DNA of 64,000 nucleotides from Nemopilema nomurai. Its lineage: Eukaryota > Cnidaria > Scyphozoa > Rhizostomeae > Rhizostomatidae. The notes under the pieces were generated by a model. It saw only the letters and a list, made by a program, of their open reading frames with translations, was not told where the DNA came from and did no database searches. Shown one piece after another: positions 1-13,383 of this stretch; position 1 is the first letter of the stretch; every line of letters starts with the position of its first letter. The stretch covers positions 1,060,483-1,124,482 of the forward strand of contig ML133427.1 in the NCBI GenBank assembly GCA_003864495.1. The letters are read 5' to 3'. The translations under genes were made by a program, and so were the position numbers.

Positions 1-318
1 AATTTTAACCAAGTGATAGAGAAAAAAGGCTGTCTATGAGATTTTCTGGGGTACTTTAGATTTAAAAAGACCCACAATGTACAAAAAATAAGCCATCTGT
101 AAAAAGAACAGACAGATTATGTCTGTGTCCGTATTGCAAGTGACAACTCTGGATTACAAGTGCACTCTGCTCATGATGTTATCAAAACTCTTAATCATTA
201 GCTGTAAGTAATATGAAAAGAAAATAAACAAAGATTTGTTCTAATCGGGTGCAAATAAACAGCTGATAAATGAAAGATAATTTTCAGATATTCTCCTGTG
301 TATACGAAATAAACTTAC

Positions 319-2888
319 ATTATATGGGCCAAGTTCTAGTGCCATTGATCTAGTCAGTTGATCTAGAGCACCCTTTGATGCACCTTACCAAGTAAAACAA
401 AGCAACATATGAATTATTGTGAATTTGAACCATGCTTTGTAACAGTCCAACTAGATTAAAATGGAATCAAAATAATAGGAGTGTGAAATATAGTATATGC
501 CACCATTCAGTAAAAATTCTGCAAAATAGAGGTGCAGAAATGAAATATTTTGAAATGACTTTCTTTGAATTTCAGAATAGCTCATTCAATAAAAAAGATA
601 GTACGTACAATAAATGGTGTGGTCTTTCAAAGCTACCATTGATGCTTGGCTTGAAATATTCACAAAAGATCCTCCATGTCCAGATGCAACCATATTCTTT
701 GCAATGGCCTAAAATTTTCATAAAGATTACACCATAGTGCATAGCTGAATAAATTAGCAAAAAAAGTAAAACATGTAATAAGGCAGGATAGCATATTTCT
801 GGTTATTCTTCTCCTGCAACTCATTTTGCAAAAATCAAGAACTGAATATAAATTGTAACACTTGAACAAGGACAGTTAAGAGGAAAACTGGTCCACAAAA
901 TAGCCGTAAAGGTTAATCAAGGGCATTTCCTTTTTAAAATACCAAGCTCCAGCAAAAAGAAAAATAAAAGTGGCATTAGATAAAAAAACTCACTTGTGAC
1001 AGAAACAAAACTGCTTTAACATTTATATCCATTATCCTAAAATGAAAAAGTGTGCAATTACTAAGTAGCCTGCTTCTTGTGGAAAACAAACAATTAATGA
1101 TACTATTAGAATTATTGCATCCATGTCTTATCTATCAAAATTAAGACAATTTCAAAACATTAGAGGTTTAGAGAAAGAAAAGAAACTGATAACTTATCAT
1201 CCATTCATCTATCAAACTGAAATATATGTTTGGAAAATGAGATTTTGAGCAGTGAAGGTAGAATCTAATCAGTTGCAAAATATGCACAATGTTCAAAAGC
1301 AATAGAGGATTGTAAGTGGAGCACCTGATTGGATGTTAATGACAGACCAATATTCATTTCACATCTTTTTTTTAGAAAAGCCCAACAGAAAAGATGAACA
1401 ATAAATTAATGGAAGCTCCATATGCAGTGCAAAAGTGAATTTCCATTAGCACAATAGAGCTTATTCGAACATACTGATCATAGGACTCAATTTTTGCTTC
1501 CAGAAATGACTCAATGACAGTAAAGCCAGCGTTGTTGACAACAAGTTGAATTCCTTGTATTTTACTGAGAACTCCTACACATGTACTAATGTCTTGCAAA
1601 TCAAGGCAAATTGGGTGAAGTCCGGGTAGCTGGAACAGAGCAAGCAGAAATATTTAAAAAATCAGATTTATTAGTGCAAACAGAATCAAGAACAAGAGAA
1701 TGAAAAATTCATGCTACATCAAACTAGACTTTAAAGTTGATTTAAAGCAATTTTAGATAACCGTAGAAATGTCATAAAAAGAAGCAAATGCATAAGGGTA
1801 TTCTATGCATTATTAAAACAGTTAATGATTAAAAATAATTAATGGAATAAATGAAAAATCTCTGCTATGATTTGCATTTTCTAGGAATATGAAGAAATTT
1901 AAATTTGGAATCTAGAAAACTCAAACAAAAACTATTGTTGTTTATAATCTGATGATGTATCTTGCATTATTACAAAATTACAAAATCACCACAAAATATT
2001 TATGCAGTTTCTCAGAGGGGTGCATTGTGAAGCAGAAGAACTTTGAGCATTTCCCAGAAAGCCCTTGTTCCCTTGTATGTAATTCAGATGTTGATATACC
2101 TCTTCTAAAGAAGTATGTTTGCAACTCGTTAAACAGAATGAAACCCTTTTACCTCAGTTAAAAGGCTATCCAGATCCAACTGTGTTCGGCTGACAGCATA
2201 AACTTCTGCACCGCCTTTGACAAGAGCTTTGCATATCTCCCTTCCAATTCCTAGACATTAACAATAACATGTAGTGAATTAGTTGTTATTATTACTATTC
2301 TAAAGAAAATAATCTGCATTCAATTCAAAAGCATATTGCAGTGGATTGGGAAAAAACTGCCCAGCCCACTTTTTGTACCAGGATCTCTAGCCTAGACGTC
2401 AGGAGATGCAGTAAAATATTATCTGTTTAAATGGTGTTGCCACATCTGGATTAAGATACTATATTCAATAGGGAAACTGCAAGCATGCAACAGGACCCAC
2501 AAGTTCACAAAAATATAATTATTATTAACCATGGTTTGTTTGGGCTAGACCGTGTATCTACAATCTACAATGATATTCTCCAAAAAGGCTTAGCCCATGA
2601 CAGAGAAACACGATACTCACACTACAACACGCCTACTTTACCTAACTACAATGCCCGCCAAAAGTAATTTGAACGCTTCAGTATTTTCTCTGTTTTTTAC
2701 ATTTTTCATTTCCTTGACACGCCACTAGCTGTAACCCCTCCTCCCCCCTTAAACAATGTTGGTAAGAAAGTTAGCATCCATATAATTTTGGGAAAAAATT
2801 TAGCGCAGAGAATGACAAATAACAAAAGGTGGATACCTTTCCCAGCCCCTGTTACCAAAGCCTTTTTCCCTGCAAAATTAAATTCCAT
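319..2888 (-). CDS. DCXR: L-xylulose / dicarbonyl reductase (DCXR-like short-chain dehydrogenase), 5' part, 3' end off window
   Basis: NADPH-dependent SDR reductase of the glucuronate/uronate cycle and of alpha-dicarbonyls. Exons, in transcription order: 2888..2837, 2250..2153, 1629..1475, 1036..994, 708..609, 383..319. All phases join cleanly. The start gives MEFNFAGKKALVTGAGKG, matching the DCXR N-terminus. Visible motifs: Rossmann TGAGKGIG spanning the exon 1/2 join, an NADP-type SRTQLDLD after beta-2, NNAG in exon 3, the catalytic Ser region NISSQAS in exon 5, and catalytic Y-C-A-S-K split across exons 5/6. The remaining C-terminal exons (the NPTVV region onwards) are not found in 1-318 and must lie left of the window. 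About 171 residues are encoded here of an expected ~244. SDR family is certain; the DCXR assignment rests on motif-by-motif resemblance recalled from the vertebrate protein. Confidence 0.88.
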
Positions 2889-4050
2889 CGTGCCTTTACA
2901 GTGCCTCACGAGGAAAACTCTCACTTCGATTCACGTGAACGAGACTGTAAACAAACCGATATCAAAAGAAAGGAGCCCAAGACGGAGGCGGGTCGATTCA
3001 AACGCCGCCCTCCATTTGAGTTCTATCAAAAATGGCCAGCGCAAAGGAAGAATTTTTAGAACTAGCAAAGGACTAAATACTCAGAAGTATAATCATTAAA
3101 CTGTGACTAAACTGTATGTTCTTCTATACATCAAAGAAAACACACACAGGACTATGTACAGAATAAGTCTCTTTGTTTAAAAACACAACAAAACATTTGC
3201 TTAATCGTTTAATCATCTAAACGTTTTCTTTAAACTCAAACAGCATCTACTCAAATGCTAGCCAAATACTTTTGAGTTGGTCACTAAATTTAATGCTATC
3301 TATTTACATGCGGATAACAGTCGAACAAAAAATACAACTTTTAAAACAACACATAATATGAAATAACAAACAATTAGAATTTCGAACATTCAAAATTTCA
3401 TAAAATACTACTCATCTACTCTGATAGAATGACATAAAAACACCAAAGAATATACTTTTGAAAAACACAGTTTGAGATCAAAAGAACAATCATGACCCTT
3501 TTCAATAACCTAATTGCATAAGGTGATTGTAAGCTGCTTATAAATTGAATAATGATGGGGGTAATATATCAAATTATGTTTCTGTTCAAATACCAAAGAT
3601 TTGTGTCCATATGACATGTGTATGATTTTGGTTACTGGCATGCCCAATCATTGGAAAAAGTTATTTCCTTTCAATAGGGCCCAGATCTGGAAATCTTACA
3701 TCTTTACTGCAAGATTGTGTAAATAGCAAAATCCTCTAAAACAAAACTTGGCATCGCAGATATTATTAAATTACAAAACATATTCTCTCTTTTTGGGAAA
3801 TGGCACAACAAAAATTAAATTGTTATGGAATTCACGTTGTTACTCCTTTTAAATGTTTGCCTGCTATAGACAAACTTTACTCAAAGAGTTCCCATGTGTC
3901 CTTTAAATACATTTGAATACACCTATGTAGATCACCATTCAACTATGGAATATTCACATTTTTTCGATAAAAACTCTTAAAAGATTAAAGAACAATATGG
4001 TCTGTCAAGCTAAACCATGTATCCTCCTTTTTCCACCATTCAAGCTTCAC
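2889..4050. other. Intergenic stretch between DCXR start and NTHL1 stop
   Basis: No gene is supported here. ORFs of 60-100 codons at 2788-3099 on the plus strand are antisense to DCXR exon 1 and have no recognisable similarity. The part next to 4050 should hold the 3' UTR of the minus-strand NTHL1, and the part next to 2889 the DCXR promoter. The rest is AT-rich and featureless to the eye. Confidence 0.6.
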
Positions 4051-6558
4051 TTACTCTTCCTTTTTCGGCCTTTTTCCATTCACTGTTGGTTTTTTATAAG
4101 GACAGATCTTGTTGTTTAGACAAACAGTACATCTGGGGCCAACAGGTAGACATGTTTGTTGTCCAAAGCCCACCAAAAGGATGTTAATGATTTCCCACTC
4201 TTCTCTACGTAGAGAAACAATAAAGAATGCCTTATTTTGCATAGAAAGCAATGCCAGGGATAAGGTGAGAGACACTTTGCTGCAAAGCATGTGTATTATA
4301 ACAGAGCTAGGATTCACAAAAACAAATTTACTTTTAAGTTGGAAATTCTAATGTAGTTACCAGAGTCTCAAACATCCTTCAATAACTATGTTTGTTGTTG
4401 GTGTGCGTTTGCGACAAAAGGAATATAGACCACAATATTCAGTGACAGGGATGTATTTTTGGTCAATAGAGGCACTAATGATCATTAATGAGACTAATAT
4501 AATATGAAAGTAAGAACCAAGAAGCATATGTACTGAGCCATACATATAATTACACAATAAAACTTCACCAACCTTGGCAGCCATGCCTCTAAAGCTTTTC
4601 TTGTGTCTTCTGGTGTCTTTGTTGGTTTCTTAACCCAACCAAGACGATTACTAATCCTATGAACGTGTGTGTCAACACCAATACCAGTCATCTTTTTCCA
4701 GGCAGCATGCATGCAAATGTGGGCCATTTTGGGACCAACACCGGGTAATGCTAGGAGCCCTTCAAGGCTGTCTGGAATGTCTCCATCATATTTATCTCTA
4801 CAGATTTCAGTCGCTTGTTTGATAAAAATGGCTTTCCTCTACAAAGCAAACAAAGGCATACTATTTTTAGAAACAGTACTTTTATCATGGTAAATAAATA
4901 AAAATTCTGGACCTATTACAATAAAGTTCAGAATTCCTAAAAATGTGCCAAACTAAAAATCAGCCATTTCTAATGGACATGATAACATTTAAAAAAGAGT
5001 CAAAGCTATAAGATCTACAAGAAATAACACAAGAAGAAAACCTTATAAAAAAATTGGCACACTTAAACAACAATGGACAAAAATATCAACAACTTCTTAC
5101 TACCTTCCAAAACCCAACTGGGTAGATCAACTGACCAATCTTTTCTTCTTTAGTATTGATTACATTTTCTACAGTTAGACCATGTTCTTTTAGTCTCTCC
5201 ATTGCAGCAAAAGTTACTTGATCCTTTGTTTGAGATGATAGCATCAATGAAACAAGAACTTGGTATCGAACTGTCTGAAATAGTGGGAAGCAAAAAGATA
5301 GATAACATCTTATATAAGAATAACAGTGTCTCTACAAGATGGGGCTATGTAGCAAAAATCTTGTGGTAAAACATGTTCACAATAGCAAGTAATAGGGGAA
5401 AACAACTTTTGTCTAACACTCATTTGAAAATGGCCAACAGCTGACAAAGAAAAAAAGCTGATTGTAGATAAAAAAATTAGAGGGTGGTAAGAACAGCATA
5501 TTAATTTGATTACAATGTATCAATTTAAAATGAATTTGATTACAACAAAAGTTACATCATATTACATCATATGATAGAAAAAATTTACAATGGTCTTGAA
5601 TTCACTTTCTTTGAAATGTTAAAAAAACTCAATAGCTTTAGGACAATATTGGCATATTGTAATTTAAATAGGCAATTTCACTTTCTGATATCCAGCGTTT
5701 CATCAAAAGTGATTCTTCAAAATTTCCACTTCCAGTGGTTTGAAGATATGTATATGATATATAACACAGACATAATACAAGGATTGCTTTTTTCATTGAG
5801 TTAAAATGGAATGTCTTACAGATGGAGTCTCAGACTCATCTGCTGTTCTTTCACATCCTTGAGAATCAACAGGGGCTGTTTCATCTTCTCTCATAAGCTT
5901 GATGTTCTTTAGTAACTCTCTCCAGTTTTCTGGTTCCCAAGTATCTTCTTCTGTTTTCTTAATCTTAACAATTGATTTCTTAGGTGAACTTTTTCTTCTC
6001 TTCCCTGATTTAGTAGTTTTGTTTTTCATGTCATCATGAACTTGTAACACCTCATCAGAAAGCTCCTCTTCTTCTTTCTTAACACAAATATCATCATACT
6101 CCACTTTTATATGCTTTCTTCTGTTTTGATTATGTGTTGAGTTGACAACAGTTCTTCTGTCTGAGCCTTTAGAAACAACCAAAAAAACTTTATGTTTGAA
6201 AAGATTAATTCTAGAAAAAGGAATTGTTTTGCAACTGTTTTGCTTCAAATATATTCTTGTATATTAATCATTATATACCTTCGTTGTGTATCACTATTTG
6301 TGTATCAGAATTGTTTTTTAAACATTAGCCAAACGAGAGAAAATCTGAATTTGATAGTCTGATTCAAATAATGCGATCATCTTCTCTTTCTCGTTTATTT
6401 CGTGTTTGGGAGATGAGAACATTACCGTGGCATTGAATTAGAAAGTAGTCTTCTGGTCACCTTTCAACAGGTTACTACTTACCCAAAGCAGAAAGAGCTC
6501 TTGCGGCTTTTGCAGCAGCAGTTCTAGCTGGCCTCGAAGCAAAGTATGGAGATGTCAT
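4051..6558 (-). CDS. NTHL1: Endonuclease III-like DNA glycosylase/AP lyase NTHL1
   Basis: Bifunctional glycosylase/AP lyase that removes oxidised pyrimidines in nuclear and mitochondrial base-excision repair. Five exons: 6558..6483, 6166..5820, 5274..5104, 4838..4573, 4204..4051 (stop at 4053-4051). Phases are consistent and give 337 residues (human ~304-312). The N-terminus is Ala/Arg-rich, a plausible mitochondrial presequence, followed by a Lys/Glu-rich low-complexity region with basic clusters. The core shows LMLSSQTKD, the helix-hairpin-helix [10 protein letters not shown] with the catalytic Lys, and VDTHVHRI with the catalytic Asp. The C-terminal 4Fe-4S ligands are C-x6-C-x2-C-x5-C in the last exon. 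All catalytic residues are present. The start codon is 220 bp from the divergent plus-strand gene. Confidence 0.95.
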
Positions 6559-6778
6559 TCTACTCTAAACATTTACATGAGTTACAAGATCATGTGGTAT
6601 TTTTCTCTGCTCCCGACCTTTCCCACTCCCCTCTCGCTCTCGTGTTTTCAATTGTATAACAGTCTCACTTTGGTTGCTGTTTTGCTACCTCGAATTCATG
6701 TTGCCATTTCCCGCGAAATTGTTCCTGCCTTGAAGCTTTCAAACTTTCAAAGACAGTTTCTGTTTATCACAAAACACG
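6559..6778. promoter_or_regulatory. Probable bidirectional promoter, NTHL1 / HhH gene
   Basis: The start codons of NTHL1 (minus) and the HhH gene (plus) are only 220 bp apart and face away from each other, so both 5' UTRs and core promoters must share this segment. No TATA box is evident; there is a pyrimidine-rich stretch around 6600-6650. Promoter activity is inferred from geometry only. Confidence 0.5.
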
Positions 6779-9700
6779 ATGTCATTGTTTTCTTGCAAAG
6801 ACCATGGTATCTGGAAGAGAATACTAGATCAGTATTCTTTAGTTATGAAAAAGAAGGCCGAAGACAAGAAGAAGAAAGAACTTCATGATCTTGATTTATG
6901 GTGCCAATTACTTTCCGTTATTTCAAGTATCATATAATATTTTATCATGATAGCAATAAGCAAAGGCTAAATCTATTTATAGAGGATTTTATGATTGTTG
7001 CTTGAATAATCTTATAGATAATGGTTTTCGTTGATTAGGCGGGCTGCTGATGCTTCGTTGAAGTAGCGATAAAGCCCACAAAAAGTATCAAATATTTGAC
7101 CATCAAATATCAAATTTTTTCTTCCGCAAATGCATAACACCAACTTTGTGTATTACAATAGCTCTAAAAGGTCAAATTTTTAAAGTGGATACTTTTTAAA
7201 TATATGCTTTTCTAGCCTACTCAAACTTACAGCGAGTCTTTTATTTAACAACATTTCTAGTTTTCTAAAACCTGTTGAAATCTTATATTTCCTTTTCGTT
7301 GAAAGACTCGGTAATAGTGGCTTTTTAGGTTTCAGACAGACCTGCCAAATGCAATAGCAGGAAGATCACCAAAATACATAAATAAAGAAGAAGCAGTAAA
7401 ACTGATGAAATGGAAGCTGATGGTAAGAAAATATTCATGAATATCATTTTGAGATTTGTACCTTACAAAGGTATTTTCTATAAACGTTAGCTAGGACTAA
7501 ATTCCTGAAATTTTAAGTCCTTTGCATAAGGAGATAGAAGGCATGAAAGCAGATGAGAATCAGAAGCTATCAAAGAGGGGTACAGTTATTTTGATAACTT
7601 ACTTATTTAACTAAATATAGCAAGTATCATTAGCACAAGGTCTGAGTGTGCCATCAATATATTACAAATTAGCATGTAAAAACAGAAAAAAGAGCTTACA
7701 AAATAATATTATTTTAGTTCTTACACTATAGGCAAATCATTAACTTCTAACATTAATATATTTCACAAAACACTATATGTTTAAGTGTCAGATACTTGCA
7801 ATAGTTCAATGAGCAAATAATTCAACATGTTTCAGTCAAAGTCCCATCAATGCACTGCTTGTGACATTATTTGGTTATAGGTTCATGGCTAACTTAGCTT
7901 TTAAAGCTGCCTATTTTAGCCCTTTGTCTTTATGGGCAGTACCAGATATCACTTAATCTTTTATTATTAAGCCTTGCTTCTCATGATCAAATCTTTGATC
8001 TCACTGATTAAAAATTCTTCACATGTGCCATAAATAAATTGTTTCAACAAGTGCTATTTGGTAAATACCTTTGCACTACATACTTACTATGTAGTATGCA
8101 AAAACTGGCTCTGCTATTTCTAGCTATTGTGAAATAAATTGTTTTTCTATCATTGTCTGCCATCCATGATTTTTGCATATCTTTGTTCAAGAAGAAAATT
8201 ATGGGGAATAACATGCAACTAACCAAAGCAGTTGTTGATAGTTAAATTGAACAAACTGTTCTCCTGTTGCAATCTAGAAATAAGTAAGAAATAGGGTTGG
8301 CTTGGTAATTCATTCACTGTGATAAATAACTATTGATGCGGAATCATTTTTCCTAGAGGGGAAAATTTAGACCCAGGCTGACAGATCTTATTAAGCAGAA
8401 CACAGAAAAAGATGTGAAACTGGTGTCTGAGAAAGCATTCATTAATGCGGGAAATATTTCTGCTGCAATCAAAGAGCTTTGCAAACTAAAGGCAGTTGGT
8501 CCTGCAACAGCATCAGGTAACTGAAATTATTGCATTCTTTACTGGCCTTTCCTGGAGATGCAGGTAATAGCCCTGGCCTGCACAAACCCAACACAGGACA
8601 AATTTGCTAGGGCTTTTTTCCATCAGCTCAGTTTTTCAAACCAACATTTTTATTCAATCACTGAGTTCAGCTTCAACATAATTTTTGAACCACTTACTGC
8701 TATCAACATCAGTTCTTGTAAATAACATCCTTTTCCATCAAATGGTGTTGTATAGAGCATGCAAACAAGCTATTGTAGGAACTTTTTAAACTTGCAATCG
8801 AATAACAAAGAAACAACATATACAGTGGCTCTGAAGATGTGGAGGTTAAATGGTCTTCAAATTACATATGTGCAGATCAAATTAACCCTCTGTTAGCCTT
8901 CAAATGACATTGCATTGCTTGTGTTTTATAATTGGCAACAAAATATATTTTTGTCATTATAGATATAAAAACATACTAACTGAAAAAACAGTTTTGCAAG
9001 GGCTAAATGCTCGCCTAGCCAGACTGGTGAGGGCTTTTTTAACACCCAATATATTTTTCTTGGAAAGACCTGATTCCTCAGGTAATTAAGTTGGGTTTTG
9101 GATATCAATTAAGTGTGTGTTTATTGAAATCAGTGCAAAATATTACCTTGTTGCCAGAGAATGAATTTTTCCCAATACAAAAACTCTCTATACCTACAAA
9201 GCTTTCAATGAGATAAATTGATTCTGTATGATGTGAGATGTAATGATTATCAAAATTCCTAGCACTTGCATCATAAATTTGTTTGATATTTGTTAATACC
9301 TAAATAAAAGCTACACATGCAGGATTCATCTGAGTACTTGCATGCTGTATATTGTTAATAAAGTATATTTTATCTTTGTCCAGCTATAATGTGTGCAGCT
9401 GATCCAGAAAGATATGCTTTTATGGCAGATGAAGCTATGTCATCTATCCCCTCGTTCAAGCTTGATTACACCCTTCCTCAGTATGAGAAATTACTGAAAA
9501 TACTCACCGAAAAAGCAGTTCTACTAAGCAAAGAAGGTAGTTCCTTTAACAATTTTTTAATTTTTATATTTATCAATTACAGAGTATTTGAACGAAACAT
9601 AAGGTAGAAAACGTAAAGTAACAATCGTTTTACATGCATGCATTGAAGAAATAAAGGCAATTGAGTTGAAACGTCCACTGTCCCTTCTAGGTAAGTAATC

Positions 9701-11201
9701 TGGTATGGAGGACTCATTTGAAAGGGTATATTACCAGACACTATACTCTTTGCGCCAAATATATAGGCCAGCATCTGGGCTTATCGCACAGCTAATAGGG
9801 AGGCAATCTTTACTTTCGTTACTTGCTACTCGTGTATTTTGTGACCGCCTTGGTACCTTCGCTAACTGCATGCTTGGCCAGCTCGCCAGGTAGCAAGAGC
9901 CTAACGGAGGTTTGTATTTCCCTTGACGTAATTGTGGACTTCTTGTTGTACGAGGCCAGTTTTGAAGCTTCTTGTGCAATTCTTTCGAATATATCGTTCA
10001 CAAACGAGTTCATAATGCTCATTGCTTTGCTTGAAATACCTGTATCTGGATGCACTTGCTTCAGGACTTTGTAAATGTAAATAGCATAACTTTCCTTTCG
10101 CTTCTTGTGTCTCTTCTTTTCGCCTGGAGCACGAACTCCTTTCTTCCCGGGCCCTGCCTTCTTCTCTCCTTTCTTTGATATCTTTTTGCCCTTAGAGGCA
10201 ACTGTAGCGTTGGTGTCAGACATTTTTTAACTTTTTACCCACGTCTTGAGGGAACCCTACACCACCGCACACTGGGGAACACGTTTTGTATTTATATTGA
10301 TCTTTTACCTGCGGCTCGAAAACTCGGAAGTGGCCTGGGGCTAGCTTTTCATTGGTTCAATTAAGCGTCGCGCTTCACTTGTTTCCGCGAACCAGCTGTG
10401 CACGTGGGTAGATGTTCCTCCGCAACGTCTCTGTTGGGAAGTCTGAAAACGCCACTCCACTGGGGGTACAGCGAGGAACTTTTGATGGTACACAGGTGAA
10501 AATGAGGGAAGTGTAAATCCAACTGTGATGTATCATTTACCGTTTCATGCCCTACTCTTGATAGTCCACCATTCTAAGTGCCTAACTTTCAGCCTTGGGA
10601 ATTTTTTGGAACACTCTGCTACTTTTTGAAACACTTTGAAAATTTCTGTTACTCTTAGCAAGTTTCTTGTTATAATTAACTCAACACGTGTATTCTATTT
10701 CAACTCAATTCTTCACATATGCAAACCATGCTGAAATTTAATGACTTGTATATTAAAATGTATTCAGTAAAACCCTGTAATATCAACATCACACTTTTCG
10801 TTTTAGTGAATGTTCGTAGACTCTCCTCTCTGACTTTCTAGTGCATTTCCAAAAGGATAACACGATTTTTTCCCGATTAAAAACAGTAATTAGAATTGTT
10901 TCTAAGATGGTTCAAAGTTGCGGCTTAGAATCAAAATTGCAGTGCAGTGTTTGTCCCTAAATGTTACAAAATGACTACAAGGAAATTCTTGGTAAAGTTT
11001 TTATGCAACTCGGTTGGTTCACGTTTCCTTGTAGATGACCAGTTTAAGTGGACACCGCATAAAGTCGAGTTGGCACTGTGGGTCGACATGACAGCAAAGA
11101 AAGTAGGAATTGACCTCGAGCCCTATTTTACCAAGAAGACAGATGAACACGAGGGCAGAGGGAAAAAGAGGCTTCAGCAGATGGTGCAAATGAGCAAGTA
11201 G
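6779..11201 (+). CDS. Conserved uncharacterised helix-hairpin-helix protein (231 aa)
   Basis: Exons: 6779..6900, 7329..7422, 8357..8516, 9384..9536, 11035..11201. Phases join at every boundary; a Trp codon is split TG|G at the first junction and an Asp codon G|AT at the last. The product is 231 residues. A conserved pattern resembles an uncharacterised eukaryotic family I recall from fungi, plants and animals: DLDLWFQTDLP, then [19 protein letters not shown], then [10 protein letters not shown] (a helix-hairpin-helix like that of DNA glycosylases), then MADEAM, then [12 protein letters not shown]. The tail is Lys-rich. No catalytic Lys/Asp pair of Nth type is visible, so a structural DNA-binding role is more likely than glycosylase activity; function is unknown. 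The last intron (9537-11034) contains a histone H2B gene on the other strand. The start was chosen as the ATG that opens the longest exon in phase. Confidence 0.82.
9819..10223 (-). CDS. H2B: Histone H2B (intronless, nested in an intron)
   Basis: Single-exon ORF of 134 codons for a core histone H2B. The histone fold is clear: [38 protein letters not shown], and the C-terminal helix [20 protein letters not shown] with the conserved Lys used for ubiquitination, ending YTSSK. The N-terminal tail is longer than usual (canonical H2B is ~122-125) and rich in Lys and Gly. It lies antisense in the last intron of the HhH gene. No H2A, H3, H4 or H1 gene is nearby, so this is an orphan H2B, not part of a tandem histone cluster. 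I see no histone 3' stem-loop in the ~100 bases after the stop codon, suggesting a polyadenylated, replication-independent or variant gene. Confidence 0.96.
   Translation of the reverse strand: MSDTNATVASKGKKISKKGEKKAGPGKKGVRAPGEKKRHKKRKESYAIYIYKVLKQVHPDTGISSKAMSIMNSFVNDIFERIAQEASKLASYNKKSTITSREIQTSVRLLLPGELAKHAVSEGTKAVTKYTSSK
10288..10355 (-). promoter_or_regulatory. H2B core promoter: TATA box and CCAAT box
   Basis: Read on the minus strand, TATAAATAC lies at 10296-10288, about 65 bp before the H2B ATG, and CCAAT at 10355-10351, about 55 bp further upstream. This spacing is typical of histone gene promoters and supports an active, independently transcribed H2B gene inside the host intron. 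Confidence 0.65.
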
Positions 11202-13383
11202 GTGATAACCTTGAGCGAAAATCAAAGAGGACGAGGAAATGAACTACATTCTATGCAAAAAGTCCATTTTTCGAGTCTAGAAAAGGACATTTGGTTTGGT
11301 TCAAGGACAGGATTAAAGTTTCAAGGAAGGGAAGCCACTGTACTGGAAGCCAGAATGTTATGTTAACTGAGCTTTATAATAAATATTTAATGAATCACTG
11401 AAATTCGTGCTGTGTTATGAGTTGCTGTAAATCTCTTACCAATCTCTTCCTGAAAATTCTACTAAGTTCTTTGGGAATGAAAAAGGCCCTAGTTGCAGTT
11501 GGGGTATGGGGGACGTCGCATACCCCCTAGCCAAATCTCATTTTCTAATGATAGATGAATGGTTTTCTTTGCTGGAACTCAAGTCAAATTGGAGCTTTAT
11601 GATCATAGTTTATTTCTACTTTTCTACTTGTATCCAAATGCAGATTTTAATTTTCGCCAATTTTACCTCGATTTAAATCATCATTTCCGCATAATCTTTG
11701 CTATACTTTTATATTGCAATTTTTCCATATGGAGCTTGGAGCGTTATTTTACAACTTGCAGTTCTTCCGCAGTTCTTCCGCAGATCTTACGCTATTGCCC
11801 GTTTATTACTTGTTTTTGGAGCCTAACCAGACTCTGTATCGCGTCGGTGTCGTGATAAGAAAGATGCGCTCCCACAACGTCAGATGTGTTAAAAACGAGA
11901 ACTTTGCGATATCCCCACCACCCACTTCTTTTCCTGAAACAGATGGAACATCTTTGGTACAAGGTACAAATGGTACACAAGGCCCCTCCCTGGTCGAAGG
12001 AACTCCTCAATGAAGGTTTGTTTAGCAGAGTCATTCAAGTAAACTTATATTTTGTCAATGAGCCAAAGGATTTTCTTCTTTCAATGAGATTTCACATTCA
12101 GAAAGTGTACTTAAGCCTTTCAGGTCTAAAACCTTTTGAACCGAGTAAACAGAACTTCTCCTATCTGCGCTCTAATTCTCTCTCTCAGTTGCGGATGGAC
12201 TCAAAACTGTAATCTGATACGAATTCTTATGATCTACAATTGCATTTTGCTTTTGTTTGTAATCTCGCTGGAGCAAGTTTGTTTGATCTCGCAGTGTGGA
12301 TAAATTTTCTTATTAGAAAGTAATTTGATTTGTCAACAGCATATACAAAGGAAGTTTATTGAGATCATTTTGCCAACGGTATTTCATGGCTAATACTGCG
12401 TTATACCTGTGTTGGAAGTTCCTAGCACATGATTTGCGGAGCGGAGCATTTTACACACTTTTAGTTGGACGTGCGCCCTTCTAAGCAGAAGACCCGACTG
12501 GGTGGATAATAGTAACACGTGATTCAAGCAATGTTTGTTTCTCATCACGTAAATTCTTATTCTTGACGATTCGCAGCTGCACTGGTGATAACAGGTAGTT
12601 ATTGGTTGTAAATATTTGTTATTAAATTTCTTTTTCCCCAATGCTACTCGTTATTTAGACGCAATTTATTTTGGCGTTTGATCAAGAAGTGGATCCAGCC
12701 ATGTGAGCGTCGCATGTTTGGTTGCCATAGTGATTACGTAACAATTGTTGCCAAAGAAATTCAAATGGATGTAAAATGTAAGAAAGTAGCAGATGGCTTG
12801 AAGTTTAGCAAGGAGTAAAAGGTAATGAGAATGATTCAGCTCAAAGGATGATCACGTAAGTGATAATTATTATTGACACCCTTAATTGTCGTAGTCGTGA
12901 CCATTGACCTTTGCTTCCTGCTTTGCTTCCATGCTCCGATTTATTGAAAAGGGTAAGGGGACCGGTTTAGATAAGGGGGTCGGTCAAACTTTTGGGAGAA
13001 TGCTACGTTTTTTCTGTAATATTTTGTTAGATACAGCAAAGGGCTTAAATAATGGCACGATGTTTCAAAATATATTCAAAACTTGTGCAGAACTCAGGCC
13101 CCAAGAAAAATCATTCCAGACAGTCTATGTTGAAAAGAGACCGTGGGAGAGAGCTAGAAGAAGAACTAGAAAGTTACTTTTTCACCTTGATGAGCAACCT
13201 AAAGAGCCAAAATTATATAGAACTGATAACAACAATCTTGTTTTGCTTTAAAACTATCGAATCCTTCCTTCCTATCGAGTTTCATTTGTGATTTTTATCA
13301 TTTTTATCAGCGAAAGCTGAGATAGGCCTAGCAGTAAGTAAGATCTCTGGGGCCTCTCACTGTGTGTTTGTATGTTTGTCTTT
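11202..13383. other. Intergenic, no convincing gene
   Basis: Several ORFs of 75-115 codons occur on both strands (for example 11714-12013, 12904-13251, 13052-13291), but none resembles a known family, none links to a second exon in phase, and some overlap one another in different frames. The proximal part should contain the 3' UTR of the HhH gene (AATAAA-type motif near 11379). I see nothing else. Confidence 0.5.

Noticed and set aside
12904..13291. Two overlapping plus-strand ORFs of 115 and 79 codons
   Set aside because: Different frames over the same DNA, no recognised motif, no in-phase splice partner.
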